From: Micromonospora narathiwatensis
GTDB lineage: Bacteria > Actinomycetota > Actinomycetes > Mycobacteriales > Micromonosporaceae
Direction: 5' to 3'
Assembly: GCF_900089605.1 (NCBI RefSeq)
Contig: NZ_LT594324.1
Span: forward strand, 4,588,001-4,652,000
Length of the DNA: 64,000 nt
In this document: piece after piece, positions 26,078-34,734 of the stretch
How positions within the stretch are numbered: position 1 is the first letter of the stretch
How the letters are laid out: each line of letters starts with the position of its first letter
The notes under the pieces: model-generated
Databases searched by the model: none
The model's input: the letters and a program-made list of their open reading frames with translations, nothing else
What the model was told of the DNA's origin: nothing
Position numbers and translations under genes: made by a program

Positions 26078-26989
26078 ATGTCCGAGGCAACGCCGTCCCC
26101 CGATCCGCAGCCCGGCGGGAGCCCGACCGATCCCACCGCGTCGCCGGCCGTCCCGACGCCCGCGCCCTGGACGCCGCCGGACCCACTGGCCGCCCCGACG
26201 CCCTGGGCCCCCTCGCCGATGCCCTGGTCGCCCGTCGACGAGTCGGGCACCACCGGCCCGCCCGGCGCCACCGGCCTGCCGGGCACGACGGGTGTGCCGG
26301 GTGTCGCCGGCCTGCCGGGCGCGCCCGCCCCGACCGGCTACCCAGCCCCCACCGGGCACCCCGCCCCGACCGGCCCGGCGGGTCCGCTCGGAGGGCCGGT
26401 GCCGGCACCGGGCGCCACGCCGCCACCCGGGCACCCCTGGCCCGGTCACCCCACGCCGGCCTGGCCGCCCGCCAGCTACCCACCGCCGTACGCGTATCCC
26501 GGGCCGCCGCCCCCGGCGAACGGCGGCCGGACCGCGGCGATCGTGGTGGGCATCGTGATCGCCGTCCTGGCACTCGTCTTCTGCGGTTGCGTCGGGCTGG
26601 GCGTGCTCGGCAGCTTCTACGACGAGCAGGTGAGTTCCAGCGAGCCGTACGAACCCGGCTACGGCGTACCCGACGAGGAGGTCGCCTCGGTGCCGCCGAA
26701 CAACCCGGCCACCACGCCGTCGGGTGGGCCCGGCAGCCTGACGGTCACCTACGAGGTGACCGGCGGCGACTCGGCGTACATCCAGTTCTACGACGCCAAC
26801 GGCGACTTCTTCCAGGTCGAGGATGTGCAGACGCCGTGGCGGATGGCGTTCACCGCCAACGACCGCGAGCGGGTGCAGATCATCGCGTCGCCGACCCAGT
26901 CGGGCGAGGTGAGCTGCAAAATCACCATCAACGGAAAGGTCGTCTCGCAGAACTCGGGCGAGAACGCGGCGACCTGCTTCGGCTGGTGA
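26078..26989 (+). CDS. Pro-rich membrane protein with MmpS-like extracellular domain
   Basis: 303 residues. A ~140-residue Pro/Gly/Ala/Thr-rich cytoplasmic tail with collagen-like GxP triplets (GLPGTTGVPGVAGLPGAP) precedes one transmembrane helix (AAIVVGIVIAVLALVFCGCVG). The last ~90 residues match the MmpS-type domain (LTVTYEVTGGDSAYIQFYD, TPWRMAF, VSCKITINGKVV). In mycobacteria MmpS proteins assist MmpL transporters, but no MmpL is present here and the domain is also found in stand-alone actinobacterial proteins. Shine-Dalgarno is weak. Function unassigned. Confidence 0.7.
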   Translation: MSEATPSPDPQPGGSPTDPTASPAVPTPAPWTPPDPLAAPTPWAPSPMPWSPVDESGTTGPPGATGLPGTTGVPGVAGLPGAPAPTGYPAPTGHPAPTGPAGPLGGPVPAPGATPPPGHPWPGHPTPAWPPASYPPPYAYPGPPPPANGGRTAAIVVGIVIAVLALVFCGCVGLGVLGSFYDEQVSSSEPYEPGYGVPDEEVASVPPNNPATTPSGGPGSLTVTYEVTGGDSAYIQFYDANGDFFQVEDVQTPWRMAFTANDRERVQIIASPTQSGEVSCKITINGKVVSQNSGENAATCFGW

Positions 26990-27014
26990 CGCCGGCGGCG
27001 GGGACACGACGGTC

Positions 27015-27042
27015 TTGCGGCGTCAACGGCGGGCCGTAGGCT
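27015..27042 (+). promoter_or_regulatory. promoter TTGCGG-N16-TAGGCT, leaderless
   Basis: The -10 (27037-27042) ends 6 bases before the aminotransferase GTG at 27049, so the transcript should start at the start codon. The -35 is at 27015-27020. Confidence 0.55.
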
Positions 27043-27048
27043 GGCCGC

Positions 27049-28236
27049 GTGACGACGACCGATGCGCTGGTGGCCCGGATGCGGCCGTTCGGCACCACCG
27101 TCTTCGCCGAGATGTCCGCGCTCGCCGTACGCACCGGCGCGGTCAACCTCGGGCAGGGCTTCCCGGACACCGACGGCCCGCCGGAGATGCTCGCGGCGGC
27201 CGCCGACGCGCTGCGCTCCGGGCACAACCAGTACCCGCCGGGGCCGGGTCTTCCCGCGTTGCGCGCGGCCGTCGCGACCCACCAGCGCCGGTTCTGGGGC
27301 CTGGAATACGACCCGGACGGCGAGATCGTGGTGACCGCGGGCGCCACCGAGGCGATCGCCGCCAGCATCCTCGCCCTGTGCGAGCCGGGTGACGAGGTGG
27401 TCTGCTTCGAGCCGTACTACGACTCGTACGCCGCCTCGATCGCCCTCGCGGGCGCGGTCCGCCGGCCGGTCACCCTGCGGCCCGCCGCCGACGGCCGGTA
27501 CGCCGTCGACCCGGCCGAGCTGCGCGCCGCGTTCGGGCCGCGTACCCGGCTGGTGCTGCTGAACTCCCCGCACAACCCGACCGGCAAGGTCTTCACCCCC
27601 GACGAGCTGGCCCTGGTCGCCGAGCTCTGTCAGGAGCACGACGCGTACGCGGTCACCGACGAGGTGTACGAACACCTGGTCTTCACCGACGCCGCCGCCG
27701 CGCACGTGCCGCTGGCGACGCTCCCCGGCATGCGGGAGCGGACGCTGCGGATCTCCTCGGCCGGCAAGACCTTCTCCTGCACGGGCTGGAAGGTCGGCTG
27801 GGTGAGCGGACCCGCGCCGCTGGTCTCCGCGGTGCTGCGGGTGAAGCAGTTCCTCACCTTCGTCAACGCCGGGCCGCTGCAACCGGCCGTCGCGGTGGCG
27901 CTCGGGCTGCCGGACGCGTACTTCGCCGACTTCGCCGACGGCATGCGGCGCCGGCGCGACCAGCTCGTCGCCGGGCTCACCGACGCCGGGTTCGACGTGC
28001 TCACCCCGGAGGGCACGTACTTCGTGACCGCCGACGTCACCCCGCTCGGCGGCCGGGACGGGGTGGAGTTCTGCCGGTCGCTGCCGGAGCGCTGCGGCGT
28101 GGTGGCGGTGCCGACGCAGGTGTTCTACGACCACGCGGAGGCGGGGCGGCGGCTGGTCCGGTTCGCCTTCTGCAAGCGGCCCGAGGTGCTGACCGAGGCG
28201 GTTACCCGGCTGCGCCGGCTGAGGATGGAACCATGA
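27049..28236 (+). CDS. PLP-dependent class I/II aminotransferase (DapC/methionine aminotransferase type)
   Basis: 395 residues, fold type I. Features: NLGQGFPDTDGP at the N terminus, LNSPHNPTGKVF, DEVYEHLVF, the PLP lysine in SSAGKTFSCTGWKVGW (Lys240), and VRFAFCKR with the carboxylate-binding Arg. Closest known types are N-succinyldiaminopimelate aminotransferase (mycobacterial DapC) and YbdL/kynurenine aminotransferases; sequence alone does not separate them. GTG start set by the -10 element. Overlaps the downstream lyase by 4 bases. Confidence 0.85.
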   Translation: MTTTDALVARMRPFGTTVFAEMSALAVRTGAVNLGQGFPDTDGPPEMLAAAADALRSGHNQYPPGPGLPALRAAVATHQRRFWGLEYDPDGEIVVTAGATEAIAASILALCEPGDEVVCFEPYYDSYAASIALAGAVRRPVTLRPAADGRYAVDPAELRAAFGPRTRLVLLNSPHNPTGKVFTPDELALVAELCQEHDAYAVTDEVYEHLVFTDAAAAHVPLATLPGMRERTLRISSAGKTFSCTGWKVGWVSGPAPLVSAVLRVKQFLTFVNAGPLQPAVAVALGLPDAYFADFADGMRRRRDQLVAGLTDAGFDVLTPEGTYFVTADVTPLGGRDGVEFCRSLPERCGVVAVPTQVFYDHAEAGRRLVRFAFCKRPEVLTEAVTRLRRLRMEP

Positions 28237-29342
28237 CCGAGCCGTACGCCGACCGGCTCCGCCGGGACACCGCGCAGCGCGGCTGCGACACCGTGCTCTC
28301 CGGCGTCCGGCCGGCCTCGGTGGTGGAGCAGCTCGCGGCGATCCGGGCGGTGGCGGCCGACGACCTGCTACCGGACTTCTACGGCGAGGGCGGCCCGGTC
28401 GAGGAACTGGAACGTCGGATCGGCGAGCTGCTCGGCACCGAGGCCGTCGCCTTCTTCCCCACCGGCACCATGGCCCAGCAGGTCGCCATGCGGTACGGCG
28501 CCGAGCTGACCGGCCTGGACGCGGTCGGCCTGCACCCGCTCAGCCACCCACTGCTGCACGAGCGGGACGCGTACGCCGTTCTCGGCGGCCTGCGCGCGGT
28601 GCTGACCACGAGCGCTCCGCGCAACCCGACGGCCGAGGAGATCGCCGCGCTCGACGAGCCGATCGGCACGCTGCTGCTGGAACTGCCGCTGCGGGACGCC
28701 GGCTTCGTCCTGCCGGGTTGGGACGAGCTGGTCGCGGCGGTCGGCGCGGCCCGGCGGCGGGGTGCCCGGATACACCTGGACGGCGCCCGGCTCTGGGAGT
28801 CGGCCGTCCACCTGGGACAGTCGCCGGCCGAGATCGCCGCCCTGGCCGACAGCACGTACGTCTCGTTCTACAAGTCCCTCGGCGGCCACTCGGGGGCGGC
28901 GCTCGCCGGGTCCACCGAGCTGGTGCGGTACGCCCGCGCCTGGCGGCACCGCTACGGCGGCAACCTGTTCCAGCAGTGGCCGGCCGCCCTCGCCGCGCTC
29001 GCCGGTCTGACGCACGAACTGCCCCGGCTACCCGGCTACGTGGCGCACGCGAAGGTGGTGGCCGCGGCCCTGGCCACCCTTCCCGGCGCGCGGGTGCATC
29101 CGATGCCGCCGCACACCCACCAGTTCCGGCTCTGGTTGCCGCATCCGGCGGAGGCGCTCAACGCCGCCAACCTGGCCCTCGCCGAGGACGAGAAGGCGTG
29201 GTTCGTCGGCGGCTGGCGCGACACCGAGGTGCCCGGGGTGGCGCTGGCCGAGGTGACGGTGGCCGGCCCGGCGCTGGAGCTGGACGCCGACCAGGTCGTC
29301 GACCTGGCCGATCGTTTCCTGCGCCGGGTGGCACAACGCTGA
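28233..29342 (+). CDS. threonine aldolase/beta-eliminating lyase family PLP enzyme
   Basis: 369 residues, fold type I. EAVAFFPTGTMAQQVAMRYG, the strand RIHLDGARLWES, and the PLP lysine in YVSFYKSLGGHSG (Lys214) define the L-threonine aldolase family, which cleaves beta-hydroxy amino acids to glycine and an aldehyde. The N terminus is longer than in classic LtaE and the His in HPLSHPLLHERD stands where the aldolase histidine is expected. Coupled to the aminotransferase by an ATGA overlap. Exact substrate unknown. Confidence 0.82.
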   Translation: MTEPYADRLRRDTAQRGCDTVLSGVRPASVVEQLAAIRAVAADDLLPDFYGEGGPVEELERRIGELLGTEAVAFFPTGTMAQQVAMRYGAELTGLDAVGLHPLSHPLLHERDAYAVLGGLRAVLTTSAPRNPTAEEIAALDEPIGTLLLELPLRDAGFVLPGWDELVAAVGAARRRGARIHLDGARLWESAVHLGQSPAEIAALADSTYVSFYKSLGGHSGAALAGSTELVRYARAWRHRYGGNLFQQWPAALAALAGLTHELPRLPGYVAHAKVVAAALATLPGARVHPMPPHTHQFRLWLPHPAEALNAANLALAEDEKAWFVGGWRDTEVPGVALAEVTVAGPALELDADQVVDLADRFLRRVAQR

Positions 29343-29415
29343 GGCCGGGGCTGCCGGGCGCATCGCCCAGCTCTCGCTTGAAGCCGGGAACGCCAAAACC
29401 GGGCTCGCCGGCAGA

Positions 29416-29441
29416 CCGGCCCGACCCGCAGACCGGGCCGG
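29416..29441. terminator. weak hairpin between convergent genes
   Basis: CCGGCCCG (29416-29423) pairs with CGGGCCGG (29434-29441). It lies in the gap between the aldolase-family gene and glmM; no U-tract. Confidence 0.35.
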
Positions 29442-29459
29442 GCCGGGCCGGAACAGTCG

Positions 29460-30815
29460 TCAGCCGGCCGGGCTGGCGGTGCGTACCTGCTCGGCGATCC
29501 GCTCGGCGACGGAACGGGCGGTGGCCTCGGTGGCCGCCTCGACCATGACCCGGACCAGCGGCTCGGTGCCGGAGGGGCGCAGCAGCACCCGACCGGTCTC
29601 GCCCAGCTCGGCCTCGGCCCGCTCCACCTCGGACCGGACGGCCGGCGCGGCCGAGCCCACGGTCCGGTCGCCCACCGGCACGTTGATCAGCACCTGGGGC
29701 AGCTTGGTCACCACGGAGGCCAACTCGGCGAGCGACTTGCCGGTGGCCGCCATCCGGGACATCAGGTGCAGCCCGGTGAGCACGCCGTCGCCGGTGGTGG
29801 CGTACGCCGGCATGACGATGTGGCCGCTCTGCTCGCCGCCGAGGGCGAGGCCGGACGCGCGCAGCTCCTCCAGCACGTACCGGTCGCCGACCTTGGTCTC
29901 GACCAGCCGGATGCCCTGCGCGGACATGGCCAGGCGCAGGCCGAGGTTGCTCATCACGGTGGCGACCAGGGTGTCCTCGGTCAGCTCGCCGGCCTCGCGC
30001 ATGGCCAGGGCGAGAATCGCCATCACCTGGTCGCCGTCGACCTCGACGCCGTCGGCGGTCACCGCGACGCAGCGGTCGGCGTCCCCGTCGTGGGCGATGC
30101 CCAGGTGCGCGCCGTGCTCCACGACGGCGGCCCGCAGCGCGTCGAGGTGGTTGGAGCCGCAGTCGTCGTTGATGTTGAGCCCGTCCGGCTCGGCGCAGAT
30201 CGCGATCACCTCGGCGCCGGCCTCCTGGTAGGCCGCCGGGGCCACCTCGGCCGCCGCGCCGTTGGCGCAGTCGACCACCACCTTGATCCCGTCGAGCCGG
30301 TGCGGCACGGTGCCGACCAGGTGCTGGACGTAGTGGTCGGCGCCGTCGAGCAGGTCGTGCACCCGGCCCACGCCGGCGCCGACCGGGCGATCCCAGGCGG
30401 TGGTGGCGTTCGCCTCGACGGCCGCCTCGATCCGCATCTCGATCTCGTCGGGCAGCTTGTGTCCGCCGGCGGCGAAGAGCTTGATCCCGTTGTCCGGCAT
30501 CGGGTTGTGCGAGGCGGAGAGCATGACCCCCAGGTCGGCCTTGGCCTCGGCGGTGAGGAACGCCACCGCGGGCGTGGGCAGCACGCCGACCCGTACCACG
30601 TTGGCGCCGGCGCTGGTGAGCCCGGCCACCACGGCGGCCTCCAGCATCTCGCCGCTGGCCCGGGTGTCCCGACCGACCACGGCGAGCGGCGGATGGCTCT
30701 TGTCCGTCTCGGCCAGCGTGTGCGCGGCGGCGACCGCCACCGCGAGCGCCAACTCCGGGGTGAGATCCGCGTTCGCCCGCCCGCGTACGCCGTCCGTGCC
30801 GAACAACCGGCCCAT
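29460..30815 (-). CDS. glmM: phosphoglucosamine mutase
   Basis: 451 residues. Converts glucosamine-6-P to glucosamine-1-P for UDP-GlcNAc. [15 protein letters not shown] at the N terminus, phosphoserine loop [12 protein letters not shown] (Ser102), metal loop AHDGDADRC, sugar-binding GEQSGHIV and C-terminal phosphate loop [12 protein letters not shown] are all present. ATG at 30815 is chosen because GGAGG lies 9 bases upstream; the TTG at 30824 abuts it. Downstream of rplM-rpsI, the usual actinobacterial order, but separated by a terminator. Confidence 0.96.
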   Translation of the reverse strand: MGRLFGTDGVRGRANADLTPELALAVAVAAAHTLAETDKSHPPLAVVGRDTRASGEMLEAAVVAGLTSAGANVVRVGVLPTPAVAFLTAEAKADLGVMLSASHNPMPDNGIKLFAAGGHKLPDEIEMRIEAAVEANATTAWDRPVGAGVGRVHDLLDGADHYVQHLVGTVPHRLDGIKVVVDCANGAAAEVAPAAYQEAGAEVIAICAEPDGLNINDDCGSNHLDALRAAVVEHGAHLGIAHDGDADRCVAVTADGVEVDGDQVMAILALAMREAGELTEDTLVATVMSNLGLRLAMSAQGIRLVETKVGDRYVLEELRASGLALGGEQSGHIVMPAYATTGDGVLTGLHLMSRMAATGKSLAELASVVTKLPQVLINVPVGDRTVGSAAPAVRSEVERAEAELGETGRVLLRPSGTEPLVRVMVEAATEATARSVAERIAEQVRTASPAG

Positions 30816-30860
30816 ACCCGCCAACCTCCGATGGAACTGCCGTTGCGAGGAGAGGAAAGG

Positions 30861-30908
30861 CGGACGGCCGGGCCCACCTCCCGCAGAGGAGGCGGACCCG
30901 GCCGTCCG
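30861..30908 (-). terminator. rho-independent-type terminator of rplM-rpsI
   Basis: Arms 30861-30872 and 30897-30908 form a perfect 12-bp stem, with a nested 5-bp stem (CCTCC/GGAGG) inside. On the minus strand a pyrimidine tract (CCTTTCCTCTCCTC) follows. Lies directly after rpsI. Confidence 0.75.
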
Positions 30909-30934
30909 TCAGAAGTACAAGGCGCTGCTGATGA

Positions 30935-31399
30935 TCAGCGCTTCGAGTACTGAGGAGCCTTACGGGCCTTCTTGAGGCCGTACTTCTTGCTCTCCTTGAC
31001 CCGGGCGTCACGGGTCAGGAAGCCGGCCTTCTTCAGGGCCGGGCGGTCGTCCGGCTCGCTCACGATCAGCGCCCGGGCGATGGCGAGGCGCAGCGCACCG
31101 GCCTGGCCGGTGGTGCCGCCGCCACGGAGGTTGGCGATCACGTCGAACGCCTCGGGCTTCTCGGCGGTCACCAGCGGGTCCTTGATGAGCTGCTGGTGCA
31201 CCTTGCTCGGGAAGTAGGCCTCGAGGTCGCGGCCGTTGCAGGTGATCTTGCCGCTGCCGGGGACGATGCGGACCCGGACGATGGCCTCCTTGCGCCGACC
31301 CACGGTCTGGATCGGGCGGTCGCCGCGAGGCGCGCGGGCGACGGGCGCCGGCGCCTCGGTGGCCTCGGGGGCAACCTCGGTGGCGGTGATGTCGGTCAT
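30935..31399 (-). CDS. rpsI: 30S ribosomal protein S9
   Basis: 154 residues. The conserved core begins [16 protein letters not shown] and ends in the universal tail [11 protein letters not shown], which reaches the P-site tRNA. The N-terminal ~35 residues are an Ala/Pro/Glu-rich extension typical of actinobacteria. ATG 31399 has GAAGGAAG upstream. 20 bases after rplM on the same strand. Confidence 0.97.
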   Translation of the reverse strand: MTDITATEVAPEATEAPAPVARAPRGDRPIQTVGRRKEAIVRVRIVPGSGKITCNGRDLEAYFPSKVHQQLIKDPLVTAEKPEAFDVIANLRGGGTTGQAGALRLAIARALIVSEPDDRPALKKAGFLTRDARVKESKKYGLKKARKAPQYSKR

Positions 31400-31419
31400 G
31401 CTGCTTCCTTCGCCCGCGC

Positions 31420-31863
31420 TCACTGCGCGATCTGCTTGATCTCGAACGGCACCGGCTGCTGCGCGCCGTGCGGGTGCTCGGCACCGGCGTAGACCTTCAG
31501 CTTCTTGAGAATCTGACGGCCGAGCTTGTTGTGCGGGAGCATCCCCTTCACGGCCAGCTCGATGGCCCGCTCGGGACGCTTGGTCAGCAGCTCGTCGTAG
31601 CCGACCTGCTTCAGACCACCCGGGTAACCGGAGTGGCGGTAAGCGATCTTCTGCTGGCGCTTGTTGCCGGTCAGCGCGACCTTGCCCGCGTTCACGATGA
31701 CGACGAAGTCGCCCGTGTCGACGTGCGGCGCGAAAGTCGGCTTGTGCTTGCCACGCAGCAGCGTGGCGGCGTGGGTCGCCAGGCGGCCCAGCACGACATC
31801 AGAGGCGTCGATGACGTGCCACTGACGCTCGATCTCACCCGGCTTCGGGCTGTACGTACGCAC
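31420..31863 (-). CDS. rplM: 50S ribosomal protein L13
   Basis: 147 residues, GTG start with AAGGTAG upstream. Family features: [43 protein letters not shown] and [19 protein letters not shown]. First gene of the L13-S9 operon. Its leader is about 120 bases if the promoter proposed upstream is right, long enough for an L13 autoregulatory structure of the kind known in actinobacteria, though none was resolved by eye. Confidence 0.97.
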   Translation of the reverse strand: MRTYSPKPGEIERQWHVIDASDVVLGRLATHAATLLRGKHKPTFAPHVDTGDFVVIVNAGKVALTGNKRQQKIAYRHSGYPGGLKQVGYDELLTKRPERAIELAVKGMLPHNKLGRQILKKLKVYAGAEHPHGAQQPVPFEIKQIAQ

Positions 31864-31996
31864 AGGTCTACCTTGTCTCGTCGTCGGTCTGGGGTCGCGC
31901 GCCGAGGTGACCGGGGCGTCCCAGCCGAACCAGCGCGCACGAACGACCAAGCGTACCTGATGCGGCACGCCTCTGAATGTCGTACAACAGCAGGCA

Positions 31997-32026
31997 ACGA
32001 TACCCGGCCGCCCAGCGGCAGGTCAA
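31997..32026 (-). promoter_or_regulatory. rplM-rpsI promoter
   Basis: On the minus strand TTGACC (32021-32026) and TATCGT (31997-32002) are 18 bases apart, a strong sigma-70-type match for a high-GC actinobacterium. Confidence 0.55.
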
Positions 32027-32054
32027 AACGGGGTCTGTCACCCACCCGGACCGG

Positions 32055-32348
32055 TCAGAGCTCCTGGAGGATGCGCAGCGCCCGACCCACCCGCTGCATG
32101 GTCTCGGTGTCGGCCACGTCCACGCACTCGGTGAACCACTTCTTCATCGGCGAGGAGAGCCGGTCGGGCATGACCACGTATGCGCCCATCGGCACGGCCA
32201 GGGGCGAGTCGCGCAGCAGCGATTCCTCGACCACCTCGGCCACGATCACGATCGGCACGTCGGTGGAGTTGTAGACATCGGAGCTGATCACCAGTCCGAG
32301 CCGATCCCGGGCGCCCGAGACGCGCCAGACCTCGCCCCTACGCAGCAC
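32055..32348 (-). CDS. PemK/MazF-like toxin
   Basis: 97 residues. The start RRGEVWRVSGARDRLGLVISSDVYN is the MazF/PemK fold signature, followed by IVIVAEVV and the C-terminal helix MQRVGRALRILQEL. MazF toxins are sequence-specific endoribonucleases. GTG start inside the 3' end of the antitoxin gene (11-base overlap), so the pair is translationally coupled. The conserved Arg/Thr-Ser active residues are only partly evident. Confidence 0.78.
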   Translation of the reverse strand: MLRRGEVWRVSGARDRLGLVISSDVYNSTDVPIVIVAEVVEESLLRDSPLAVPMGAYVVMPDRLSSPMKKWFTECVDVADTETMQRVGRALRILQEL

Positions 32349-32598
32349 GCGGCCGCCCGCCGCCGAAGAGGGCGTCGTCGACCATCGCGGCCTCCTGGGC
32401 GTCGGCCAGGGCGGCGGCCTCCAGATCCAGCCCGGCGCGACCGACGGCGGCGGCGTGCGCGGTGAAGACCTCGCGCAGTGCCTTCTCCCGCGCGGCCTGG
32501 TCCATCCAGGCGGAGAGGGAGAGCCCCTCCCGCTTGGCGAACCGGCGCGCCTCCTCGATCGTCTCGTCGGAGAACGAAAGCGTCACCTTGGCGGTCAT
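32338..32598 (-). CDS. antitoxin, ribbon-helix-helix type
   Basis: 86 residues. The N-terminal strand-helix-helix KVTLSFSDETIEEARRFAKR then GLSLSAWMDQAAREKAL reads as a ribbon-helix-helix DNA-binding domain. The C-terminal part, rich in Ala and acidic residues, would wrap the toxin. Upstream of and overlapping the toxin gene. ATG 32598 has TAGTCT 7 bases before it and no Shine-Dalgarno, so leaderless. Confidence 0.75.
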   Translation of the reverse strand: MTAKVTLSFSDETIEEARRFAKREGLSLSAWMDQAAREKALREVFTAHAAAVGRAGLDLEAAALADAQEAAMVDDALFGGGRPRAA

Positions 32599-32605
32599 GC
32601 CGGTG

Positions 32606-32611
32606 AGACTA
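32606..32611 (-). promoter_or_regulatory. -10 element of a leaderless toxin-antitoxin promoter
   Basis: TAGTCT on the minus strand ends 7 bases before the antitoxin ATG. Confidence 0.45.
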
Positions 32612-32717
32612 CCCACTGGTATGACCATCAGTCATCCCCGTTCGCGGGGGTCGGCTAACCGGACAATCCACGACACCGGGGACGGGTCGCCCCTCGGCCG
32701 GCGATCGCGGGCGCCGG

Positions 32718-33413
32718 TCAGCGGCGGCGGCCACCGAAGACGGCGAAGCGCCACTCCTTGAAGAAGCAGTCCACGTCGACCAGGCCGGCGTCGGCGAGCC
32801 AGCGGCACTGGTCGGTCACCGTCGCCGGCCGGTCGTGCCGCATCCGCTCCCGGGCGGCGGCGATCTCCTCGGCGTCCGAGCCCAACTCGGCGATCCGGGC
32901 CGTCCAGGCCTCGTCGTAGCGCCGGTCGAGCGCCGGGGTGGGGCCCGCCACCTGCTCGGCGTTGACGAACACCCCGTCGGGCACCAGCGCCTCGGCCGCC
33001 CGCCGGTAGAGCGCCCGCTTGCCGTCGTCGGCCAGGTGATGGATGGCCAGGGCGGAGACCACCGCGTCGTACCGCCCGGCGGGCAGGGGGTCGGCCAGGT
33101 CGGCGAGCACCGTCCGGTGCGGCACCCCCCGGGCGGCCAGGTGGCCGGTGGCCACGGCGAGCATGCCCGGCGCGGCGTCGACCAGGGTCAGCCGGATGCC
33201 CGGGACGGCGGCCGCGAGCAGCAGGGAGAGCAGGCCGGTGCCCGCGCCCAGGTCCAGCACCTCCGGGGTACGCCCCGCGGCGAGCGCCGCGCGCAGTGGC
33301 GGCGCGGCCACCTCGACCGCCGTCCCGTAGAAGGCGTCGAAGCAGGGCACCAGCCGGCGTCGGGCCTCGTCGTAGCTGCCCGCCACCGCGTCGAACGCAT
33401 CCGCCACACTCAT
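32718..33413 (-). CDS. class I SAM-dependent methyltransferase
   Basis: 231 residues. SAM motif VLDLGAGTGLLSLLLA, motif II LTLVDAAPGMLAVA, and DAVVSALAIHHLADDGKRALYRRA at the motif IV position place it among small-molecule (UbiE/Methyltransf_25-like) methyltransferases. The C-terminal tract (DQCRWLADAGLVDVDCFFKEWRFAVFGG) is characteristic of the group. ATG 33413 follows GGGAG; the TTG 12 bases earlier is in the Shine-Dalgarno. Own promoter. Substrate not deducible. Confidence 0.85.
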   Translation of the reverse strand: MSVADAFDAVAGSYDEARRRLVPCFDAFYGTAVEVAAPPLRAALAAGRTPEVLDLGAGTGLLSLLLAAAVPGIRLTLVDAAPGMLAVATGHLAARGVPHRTVLADLADPLPAGRYDAVVSALAIHHLADDGKRALYRRAAEALVPDGVFVNAEQVAGPTPALDRRYDEAWTARIAELGSDAEEIAAARERMRHDRPATVTDQCRWLADAGLVDVDCFFKEWRFAVFGGRRR

Positions 33414-33446
33414 CGCGTCTCCCAATATTCAGGATTCTCGTCCCAC

Positions 33447-33475
33447 ATTCTAAACCGCCCGGCCCGACCCGTCAC
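33447..33475 (-). promoter_or_regulatory. methyltransferase promoter GTGACG-N17-TAGAAT
   Basis: -35 at 33470-33475 and -10 at 33447-33452 on the minus strand, 17 bases apart, with the start codon 33 bases further. Confidence 0.55.
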
Positions 33476-33632
33476 CACCCTCGGTTGTGCGCTCTTGACC
33501 GGACCGAAACAGGTGGGACCCGGGCCGGAAATCACCCGCCGGCACGCTTTCCCGACATGACAGACCGTGCACGCGCGGCCACGCGACCGGGCATGGCGCG
33601 CCGGTGGACCGCCACCCACTGCTGGAGGAGTG

Positions 33633-34721
33633 ATGCGGGAGGAACTGGCCGGCTTCACCATCGGGATCACCGCCGAGCGGCGACACGACGAGCTGGCCGC
33701 GCTGCTCCAGCGGCGCGGTGCGCGGGTGGTGCTGGCCCCGGCCCTGCGGATCGTGCCGCTGGCCGACGACACCGAGCTGCGTGAGGCCACCCGGGCCTGC
33801 CTGGACAGCCCGCCGGACGTCCTGGTGGCCAACACCGGCATCGGGATGCGCGGCTGGTTGGAGGCGGCCGAGGGCTGGGGACTCGGCGGGCCGCTGCGCG
33901 GTGCGCTGGGCCGGTCGTACGTGGTGGCCCGCGGCCCGAGGGCGACCGGCGTGATCCGGGCCGCCGGCCTGCGGGCGCACTGGTCCCCCGACTCGGAGAG
34001 CTGCCGCGAGGTGGTCGACCACCTGGTACGCCGCGGGGTGGCCGGCCGGGTCGTCGCGGTGCAACTGCACGGCGAGCGCCGACCCGGGTGCACCGGGACG
34101 CTGGCGGCGGCCGGCGCGACGGTGATCGAGGTACCGGTCTACCGGTGGGCGCCGCCCACCGACCCGGCGCCCCTGCACCGGCTGATCGACCTGGTCGCGG
34201 GGCGACTGGTCGACGCGGTCACGTTCACCTCCGCCCCGGCGGCGGAGGCGCTGCTCCGGGCGGCCGGGGACCGCACCGAGACGGTGCTGGAGGCGCTGCG
34301 GGGCGACGTGCTGGCCAGCTGCGTCGGCGCGGTCACCGCCGAGCCCCTGGTCAGCCGGGGCGTGCCGGTGAGCGCCCCGCGCCGGGCGCGGCTCGACGCG
34401 CTGGTCCGGACGATCGTCGACGAGCTGCCCCGCCGGACGGTGACCGTGACGGCCGGCGGGCACCTGCTGACCCTGCGCGGGCACGCGGCGGTGGTGGACG
34501 GGGAGCTGCGATCGCTCGCACCCTCCCCGATGGCGGTGCTGCGGGCGCTCGCCGCGTCGCCCGGCACCGTGCTGTCCCGCACCGCCCTGCTGCGTACGCT
34601 GCCGCGGGGCGCGGACGAGCACGCCGTGGAGATGGCGGTGGCCCGGCTACGGGTCGGACTGCGCGCCCCCCGCGTGGTGCAGACCGTGGTCCGGCGCGGC
34701 TACCGGCTCCGGGTGGACTGA
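33633..34721 (+). CDS. uroporphyrinogen-III synthase domain fused to OmpR-type winged helix
   Basis: 362 residues. Residues 1-265 are a HemD fold (GFTIGITAERRHDELAALL, VTFTSAPAAEALL, ASCVGAVTAEPL). The last ~95 residues are an OmpR/PhoB winged helix (LAPSPMAVLRALAASPGTVLSRTALL, ending VRRGYRLRVD). Such fusions (like mycobacterial Rv0260c) are thought to be regulators of nitrogen/siroheme genes rather than haem enzymes; no haem genes lie near. GGAGGAG precedes the ATG, with a GTG in frame just before it. Convergent with the conservon GTPase gene, 13 bases apart. Confidence 0.82.
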   Translation: MREELAGFTIGITAERRHDELAALLQRRGARVVLAPALRIVPLADDTELREATRACLDSPPDVLVANTGIGMRGWLEAAEGWGLGGPLRGALGRSYVVARGPRATGVIRAAGLRAHWSPDSESCREVVDHLVRRGVAGRVVAVQLHGERRPGCTGTLAAAGATVIEVPVYRWAPPTDPAPLHRLIDLVAGRLVDAVTFTSAPAAEALLRAAGDRTETVLEALRGDVLASCVGAVTAEPLVSRGVPVSAPRRARLDALVRTIVDELPRRTVTVTAGGHLLTLRGHAAVVDGELRSLAPSPMAVLRALAASPGTVLSRTALLRTLPRGADEHAVEMAVARLRVGLRAPRVVQTVVRRGYRLRVD

Positions 34722-34734
34722 ACAGTCCCCGGCG

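Noticed and set aside
23703..26078. 791-codon + strand frame across glmS
   Set aside because: glmS on the other strand is unambiguous; the opposite frame is compositionally biased.
32615..32632. Possible palindromic operator ACTGGTATGACCATCAGT upstream of the antitoxin
   Set aside because: Only 5 of 9 positions are symmetric, so it is not convincing as an operator.
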